From assembly GCF_029932565.1 (NCBI RefSeq), contig NZ_JAOZPV010000010.1, positions 1 to 33,639 of the forward strand: a stretch of DNA of 33,639 nucleotides, in the 5' to 3' direction. The notes under the pieces were generated by a model, which did not search any database, had not been told where the DNA came from, and saw nothing but the letters and a program-made list of their open reading frames with translations. The translations under genes and the position numbers were made by a program. Each line of letters opens with the position of its first letter. Positions within the stretch are counted from its first letter, which is position 1. Source of the DNA: Hydrogenimonas sp. (GTDB lineage: Bacteria; Campylobacterota; Campylobacteria; Campylobacterales; Hydrogenimonadaceae). This document shows positions 29,035-33,639 of the stretch, piece by piece.

Positions 29035-30019
29035 GTATATGAACGAGTGGCTTTACGGCCCGGAAGGCTATTATGCCAATTTCAAAGCGATCGGAAAAGA
29101 GGGGGACTTCTACACGGCTGTGAGCACCAGCCGCTTTTTCGGCGCGACCATCGCCCATTACATGATATCGTTGATGCGGGAGGGGAAACTCTCGCCCAAA
29201 ACGATGCTGATCGAAGTCGGTGCGCACCAGGGCTACCTGCTGGGCGATATGATCGAGTGGATCGCCCAGGAGGCACCGGAACTGCTCGAAACGATGCATT
29301 TCGGCATCGTCGAACGCTTTCCCTCCCTGCAGCGCGTGCAGACGGAATATTTTCGCACCCGGTTCGGCGATGCCGTGGCACTGCATCACTATATCGATCC
29401 CAGAGAGGTCGGCGCGAACGAGGCGTTCGTCGTGGCCAACGAAATTTTCGACGCTTTTCCGTGCGATCTTGTCTACAAGGGAAAAACTGCCCTTGTCGAC
29501 GAGGATCACGCCATCTATTTCGAAGGGGACGACAAGCAGGCTCTGGCGATCGCTGAACGGTATGGGCAGGAGAAGGGGGAGGTCGCACGGGGATACGAGG
29601 CGTTTGCCGCGTCACTCTGGGAAGCGGCCGACAAAATGGTTTTCACGGCGTTCGATTACGGGGAAAAAGAGATACGAAACGATTTTTCGATCCGTATCTA
29701 CAAAGGGCACGAAGTGTTTCCGCTCTTCGAAGAGGGATTGGATCTGCAATCGCTCTTCGGAAAGAGCGATATCACCTACGATGTCAACTTTTCCCATGTT
29801 GTCGATGCATTTGAAACGGCCGGATTCCGGACGGCTGCCTACAAGACGCAACTGCGTGCGTTGACGGAATATGGATTGCCCGATCTACTGGAGCAGCTGG
29901 CGAAACTCGGCAATCAGAATCTCTATCTGCGCGAACTGAACAAGGTCAAAACCTTAATCGATCCACAAATGATGGGAGAACGTTTCAAACTGGTTGAGTT
30001 TCACAAGAGTATCGGTTAG
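29018..30019 (+). CDS. MidA/NDUFAF7-like SAM-dependent methyltransferase
   Basis: FSEYMNEWLYGPEGYYA, GDFYTAVSTSRFFGATIA, LIEVGAHQGYLLGDM, VVANEIFDAFPCDLVY. Confidence 0.85.
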   Translation: MKPFSEYMNEWLYGPEGYYANFKAIGKEGDFYTAVSTSRFFGATIAHYMISLMREGKLSPKTMLIEVGAHQGYLLGDMIEWIAQEAPELLETMHFGIVERFPSLQRVQTEYFRTRFGDAVALHHYIDPREVGANEAFVVANEIFDAFPCDLVYKGKTALVDEDHAIYFEGDDKQALAIAERYGQEKGEVARGYEAFAASLWEAADKMVFTAFDYGEKEIRNDFSIRIYKGHEVFPLFEEGLDLQSLFGKSDITYDVNFSHVVDAFETAGFRTAAYKTQLRALTEYGLPDLLEQLAKLGNQNLYLRELNKVKTLIDPQMMGERFKLVEFHKSIG

Positions 30020-30028
30020 AATATAGCC

Positions 30029-30625
30029 ATGAAAAAGATAATATTTATCTTAACGGTTGTTTTTTCCATTATATCGTCTGCCGACAGCGTGAACGGGTGG
30101 CAACCCCTGCACGAGGCGGTCTATCGGGGCGATATGAACAGAGCGACAGATCTCGTGGAGAGGTCGGCATGCGATATCGATGCCCAGTCGAAAGCGGGCA
30201 TCTCTCCGCTGCATATCGCCGTCAAAACCAGAAACCTTCCGATGGTCGAATATCTGCTCGATCATGGTGCCGACGTCGATATCCAGGACAATAACGGCTA
30301 TACACCATTGCTTTACGCGATCGGTCAGCACCGATTGAAAATCGTGCGGTCGCTGATTCTGCACGATGCCGATATCAATCTCGCAAACGGTGCCGGTATC
30401 ACGCCCCTTCAGCAGGCTGCATTCAGCAACGATTTCGCGATCGTCGACTTTCTGCTGATGAACGGGGCCGATCCGGAACTGTTGAACGCCAATGGTGTCA
30501 ATGCCTGTGAACTGGCATATATCAAGGGAAATTTTTCGATGGCGAACCATCTGTCTTCCTATACGAAAGGGGTCTGTGGACGCTATGCCGATGAATTGAA
30601 TGCTACAGAAGGGGAGAACCGATGA
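30029..30625 (+). CDS. Secreted ankyrin-repeat protein
   Basis: Signal peptide MKKIIFILTVVFSIISSADS then at least four ankyrin repeats (GWQPLHEAVYRGD, GISPLHIAVKTRNLPMVEYLLDHGADVD, GYTPLLYAIGQHRLKIVRSLILHDADIN, GITPLQQAAFSND). Confidence 0.92.
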   Translation: MKKIIFILTVVFSIISSADSVNGWQPLHEAVYRGDMNRATDLVERSACDIDAQSKAGISPLHIAVKTRNLPMVEYLLDHGADVDIQDNNGYTPLLYAIGQHRLKIVRSLILHDADINLANGAGITPLQQAAFSNDFAIVDFLLMNGADPELLNANGVNACELAYIKGNFSMANHLSSYTKGVCGRYADELNATEGENR

Positions 30626-30822
30626 GAGTTATCGTCAACGGAGAAGAGAAACAGTTTGAAGATGGTATCACACTGGCCAAACTTATCGAAGAGTTGGGAA
30701 TCGCCGAAAAAGTGATGGCAGCGGCGGTCAATATGGAGGTGGTAAAAAAAGATCAATGGGACCGTTTCGTTCCAAAAGAGGGTGACAAGATCGAACTGCT
30801 ACACTTTGTCGGGGGTGGCTGA
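30622..30822 (+). CDS. thiS: Sulfur carrier protein ThiS
   Basis: 66 aa beta-grasp: MRVIVNGEEKQFEDGITLAKLIEELG..AAAVNMEVV...DKIELLHFVGGG with C-terminal GG; ATGA overlap with ankyrin gene. Confidence 0.92.
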   Translation: MRVIVNGEEKQFEDGITLAKLIEELGIAEKVMAAAVNMEVVKKDQWDRFVPKEGDKIELLHFVGGG

Positions 30823-31167
30823 AAACTCGATGGCAGCTACGGCAATGGCGAAACCGCCGTCGTGAGCGATGGAGAGAGATGTCGAAAGAATGTCGAACTC
30901 TTTAACGAGTTTTTCCGAAAGATGAAAAGAGGGTGCACCCTTTGCATTTTTTCTGATCGTAATATCTTTGAATCCGACCTGCTGACCGATACCGGTTCCC
31001 AATGCTTTGGCTATCGCCTCTTTCGCTGCCCAGAATCCGGCGGCTGTCTGTACTTTCTGAACGAGAGCGATCTCCTCGTCACTCAGATAACGCTGTAGAA
31101 ATTTTTCTCCATGTTTCTCTATCGATTGTTCGATGCGATCGATGACGACGATATCGACACCGATCAT
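30799..31167 (-). CDS. acpS: Holo-[acyl-carrier-protein] synthase
   Basis: MIGVDIVVIDRIEQSIEKHGEKFLQRYLSDEEI, GFWAAKEAIAKALGTGIG, LSIAHDGGFAIAVA. Confidence 0.95.
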   Translation of the reverse strand: MIGVDIVVIDRIEQSIEKHGEKFLQRYLSDEEIALVQKVQTAAGFWAAKEAIAKALGTGIGQQVGFKDITIRKNAKGAPSFHLSEKLVKEFDILSTSLSIAHDGGFAIAVAAIEFSATPDKV

Positions 31168-31697
31168 TGAATGACGAATTCCGTAAAGTAGATGTGGCGG
31201 ATTTCGCCATCGTCGAGATGCCTGTTGATCTGGGCGATAATTTCATCCTTCAGCTTCTCTTTTCCTTTGGCGGTCGTGATCTCTTCGACAGTTTTGGATG
31301 AGAGAATGGAGATAACGACGTCACGTACGAGGGGCGTTTTTTTGTCGAGTTCCGGTGTCAGCTCTTCACTGTCCTCTTCCAGATTCATTTTTACGACCAG
31401 AAATCTTCGTCCATTTTCGCTCATCAGGTTGACTGTAAATTTGTCCAGTGGATACATCGGACCCACCCCGGCATCTTCACTGCGATGCGATCGCTTCCTC
31501 TCGACTTTTTCCTGTTTGACGACCGTTGCATCTTCCGCTTCGTCACCTGAGAGCATCAGGTAGGCGACGACACCTCCGATCGCAAGAACCAGTACAAGCA
31601 GAACAACGATCAAAATCAATACGATCTTGCTTCCGCCGGACTCTTTCGATGCGGAACCTTCGTTCTCCTGGGACTCTTCTTTTTCTTCTTCGGCCAT
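31164..31697 (-). CDS. fliL: Flagellar basal body-associated protein FliL
   Basis: Acidic N-terminus, TM KIVLILIVVLLVLVLAIGGVVAYLML, PMYPLDKFTVNLMSENGRRFLVVKMNLEE, RHIYFTEFVIQ C-terminus. Confidence 0.92.
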   Translation of the reverse strand: MAEEEKEESQENEGSASKESGGSKIVLILIVVLLVLVLAIGGVVAYLMLSGDEAEDATVVKQEKVERKRSHRSEDAGVGPMYPLDKFTVNLMSENGRRFLVVKMNLEEDSEELTPELDKKTPLVRDVVISILSSKTVEEITTAKGKEKLKDEIIAQINRHLDDGEIRHIYFTEFVIQ

Positions 31698-31770
31698 TCT
31701 TTCTCCTTGGCATGATAACGTCGATAACTTTGGAATACTATCGTCTTTAATGGTTTCGAGTTAAGCAATT

Positions 31771-31794
31771 ATACGCCAATTCAGGGCGTATTGG
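31771..31794. promoter_or_regulatory. Interleaved inverted repeats in fliL/mlaE divergent intergenic region
   Basis: ATACGCC-aattcag-GGCGTAT and CCAAT-tcagggcgt-ATTGG overlap each other. Confidence 0.4.
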
Positions 31795-31837
31795 TATGAA
31801 TTTGGTTAAAATATCTTCAAAAAGCTGAAAGTTTCTC

Positions 31838-32644
31838 ATGGCAGTAGGAATAGTTGAAAATTTTTTTGGATGGATTGGCAGACCCTTTCTGCAGTTGTAT
31901 AGGAGTATCTCCGATTTCGGTCGATTTGTGGAATTCCAGATTGGCCTGATACCGCTCTATTTCAAACCTCCGTATCGGATTCGGGAATTTTTTCTACAGG
32001 TTGACGGCATCGGTATCGGGACGTTGGGGGTCATTCTGCTCACGGCACTCTTCACCGGCATGGTCGAGGCGATCCAGCTCTACCATGGCTTCCACCGGTT
32101 CAATGCGGAAAACTTTATGGGGTATACGATATTTGTTTCGATTTCGAGGGAACTCGGGCCGGTTTTTGCTGCCTTGATGCTGACATCGCGGGCGATCAGT
32201 GCGATGGCGGCGGAACTGGGTACGATGCGGGTGACCGAACAGATCGACGCCATCGAAACATTGGCCGTCGATTCGAAAAAATATCTGATCATTCCCCGGA
32301 TATTGGCGACGACGATTTCGCTTCCGCTGCTTGTCATAACGTTCGATTTCATCGGTAACATCAGCGCCTATCTCATATCGACCGAGGCATTGGGTGTCAA
32401 CCCGGTCTCCTATCAGAATACGATTCAGCAGTATCTGGAGTTCGCCGATATCGGAACCGGCGTGTTGAAAGCGTTTGTTTTCGGATTTTTGATCAGTTCC
32501 ATCGGAACCTATCTGGGGTATATCGCCAGGGGAGGGGCCCGGGGTGTCGGTCGGGCGACGACAGCCGCCGTCGTCTATTCGGCGATCACGATTTTCGCGG
32601 CCAACTACTTTCTTTCGTCGCTCTTCCTTTTCCTCGACTGGTAA
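31838..32644 (+). CDS. mlaE: MlaE-family ABC transporter permease (lipid asymmetry)
   Basis: GIGTLGVILLTALFTGMVEAIQ, FVSISRELGPVFAALMLTSRAISAMAAELGTMRVTEQIDAIETLAVDSKKYLIIPRI. Confidence 0.93.
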   Translation: MAVGIVENFFGWIGRPFLQLYRSISDFGRFVEFQIGLIPLYFKPPYRIREFFLQVDGIGIGTLGVILLTALFTGMVEAIQLYHGFHRFNAENFMGYTIFVSISRELGPVFAALMLTSRAISAMAAELGTMRVTEQIDAIETLAVDSKKYLIIPRILATTISLPLLVITFDFIGNISAYLISTEALGVNPVSYQNTIQQYLEFADIGTGVLKAFVFGFLISSIGTYLGYIARGGARGVGRATTAAVVYSAITIFAANYFLSSLFLFLDW

Positions 32645-32650
32645 TGGGTT

Positions 32651-32680
32651 TATAGTCGATGGTCAATAGTCGATAGTTCA
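32651..32680. repeat. Short dispersed TAGTCGAT-based repeat, copy B
   Basis: TATAGTCGATGGTCAATAGTCGATAGTTCA directly after the mlaE stop; similar to the reverse complement of 18167-18198. Confidence 0.5.
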
Positions 32681-32706
32681 TGGTGCTGCTCCGGCGTGCA
32701 GCGCCA

Positions 32707-32985
32707 TTACTCACACCGGTCGATACCTAGTTCTCTGATCAGCGCGTCGAAAAAAGGACCGGCCTCTTTGTCGTAATCGTCGTGAAACTCGATAGAGATG
32801 AAGCCGCGTCCGTCGCCCTCGTCGACATTGCTGATCTCCACCTGGCACTCTTTCCGATAATGGAGCCTGTCGATGGCATCGAGAATTTTCTGCTTTTCTT
32901 CGTCATTTTTATAGAGAAGTTCGAGTTTTTCATACCGTTCCTCATGGGAATGGATGGCGGTAATAGCATCGAGAATGTCGGACAT
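32707..32985 (-). CDS. Small conserved hypothetical protein (92 aa)
   Basis: MSDILDAITAIHSHEERYEKLELLYKNDEEKQKILDAIDRLHYRKECQVEISNVDEGDGRGFISIEFHDDYDKEAGPFFDALIRELGIDRCE; start inside the longer ORF, preceded by GAAAGA. Confidence 0.6.
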   Translation of the reverse strand: MSDILDAITAIHSHEERYEKLELLYKNDEEKQKILDAIDRLHYRKECQVEISNVDEGDGRGFISIEFHDDYDKEAGPFFDALIRELGIDRCE

Positions 32986-33057
32986 TTCACTCTTTCTTTC
33001 GGAAATTAAAGTTCTATCGATGTAGAATAGTGGCGTGATTATAACAAAAGGAAACCG

Positions 33058-33612
33058 ATGCCTTTTATTTTCGATTCGAAATCGCATTTCAATCTCGCCA
33101 ATCTTTTTACGATGGTCAACATCACATGCGGGCTTATCGCAACCTATCTCATCACGCAGGAGAACTTTTACTATGCCATCATCCTGGCATGGGTTGGCGG
33201 AGCCTTCGATATTTTCGACGGAAAAATCGCCAGAACATTCGATCTCTCCAACGAATTCGGCATCCAGCTCGACTCGTTCGCCGACTTCCTCTCGTTTGTA
33301 TTGGTTCCGGTCTTTCTGATTTTTCAGGCGGTCTATACCCATCTGGAAGGTGGATGGTTCTACCTGGCTGGAATCGTGAGTATCTACTACGTCATCAGCG
33401 GCCTGCGTCGATTGATTCAGTTCAACATCAATGCCGAAGCGGGTGAAGTGGGGAAATTTTTCGTCGGTGTTCCGACCCCTCTTGGCGCGATACTGCTCTG
33501 GCTTGTCTATCTGGGTTATATCTACGACATCCTCCCGGGTGAATCGGTGACAATGTTCATGCTTATTATCGGATGGCTGTTGAATTCGAGAGTGAAAGTG
33601 CCGCATCCCTGA
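33058..33612 (+). CDS. pssA: CDP-alcohol phosphatidyltransferase, phosphatidylserine synthase-like
   Basis: CDP-alcohol phosphatidyltransferase motif DGKIARTFDLSNEFGIQLDSFAD (DGxxARx8Gx3Dx3D); multiple TM helices. Confidence 0.87.
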   Translation: MPFIFDSKSHFNLANLFTMVNITCGLIATYLITQENFYYAIILAWVGGAFDIFDGKIARTFDLSNEFGIQLDSFADFLSFVLVPVFLIFQAVYTHLEGGWFYLAGIVSIYYVISGLRRLIQFNINAEAGEVGKFFVGVPTPLGAILLWLVYLGYIYDILPGESVTMFMLIIGWLLNSRVKVPHP

Positions 33613-33639
33613 GTTTGGTTCTGTCCAAACTCACATCCA

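Noticed and set aside
32986-33606. N-terminal extension of the minus-strand ORF 32707-33606
   Set aside because: Extension is antisense to pssA and low-complexity; the ATG at 32985 gives a compact plausible protein.

Overview
The window looks like a chromosomal segment of a Campylobacterota (epsilonproteobacterial) chemolithoautotroph; this is inferred from gene content, not from a search. From left to right it contains: (i) a nucleoside-salvage operon (Tsx-like porin 3' end, deoA, YgjV/GNAT-like fusion, cdd); (ii) an AsmA/YhdP-like gene whose 5' end overlaps mltG head-to-head; (iii) a reductive-TCA gene set: monomeric isocitrate dehydrogenase, malate dehydrogenase, two-subunit class I fumarase, succinyl-CoA ligase, a small HMA-domain protein, and four-subunit 2-oxoglutarate:ferredoxin oxidoreductase; (iv) the RNase P RNA gene; (v) a secreted alpha-carbonic anhydrase; (vi) a minus-strand four-gene operon, every junction a 4-nt ATGA overlap, encoding a B12-binding glutamate mutase S-like subunit, an E-like catalytic subunit, a MutL/GlmL-like ASKHA protein and an AMP-forming ligase; (vii) RraA-like and SYLF proteins; (viii) a plus-strand run with an HlyD-like adaptor, a stand-alone molybdopterin oxidoreductase, argD, a TolC-like protein, a MidA/NDUFAF7-like methyltransferase, an ankyrin protein and ThiS; (ix) acpS, fliL, mlaE, a small conserved ORF and a CDP-alcohol phosphatidyltransferase (pssA-like). 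The best candidate for an undescribed system is the glutamate mutase + MutL + adenylating-enzyme operon (18196-22740). It resembles the way some actinobacterial antibiotic pathways make and activate 3-methylaspartate, but here it has no visible ammonia-lyase, carrier protein or NRPS/PKS partner.
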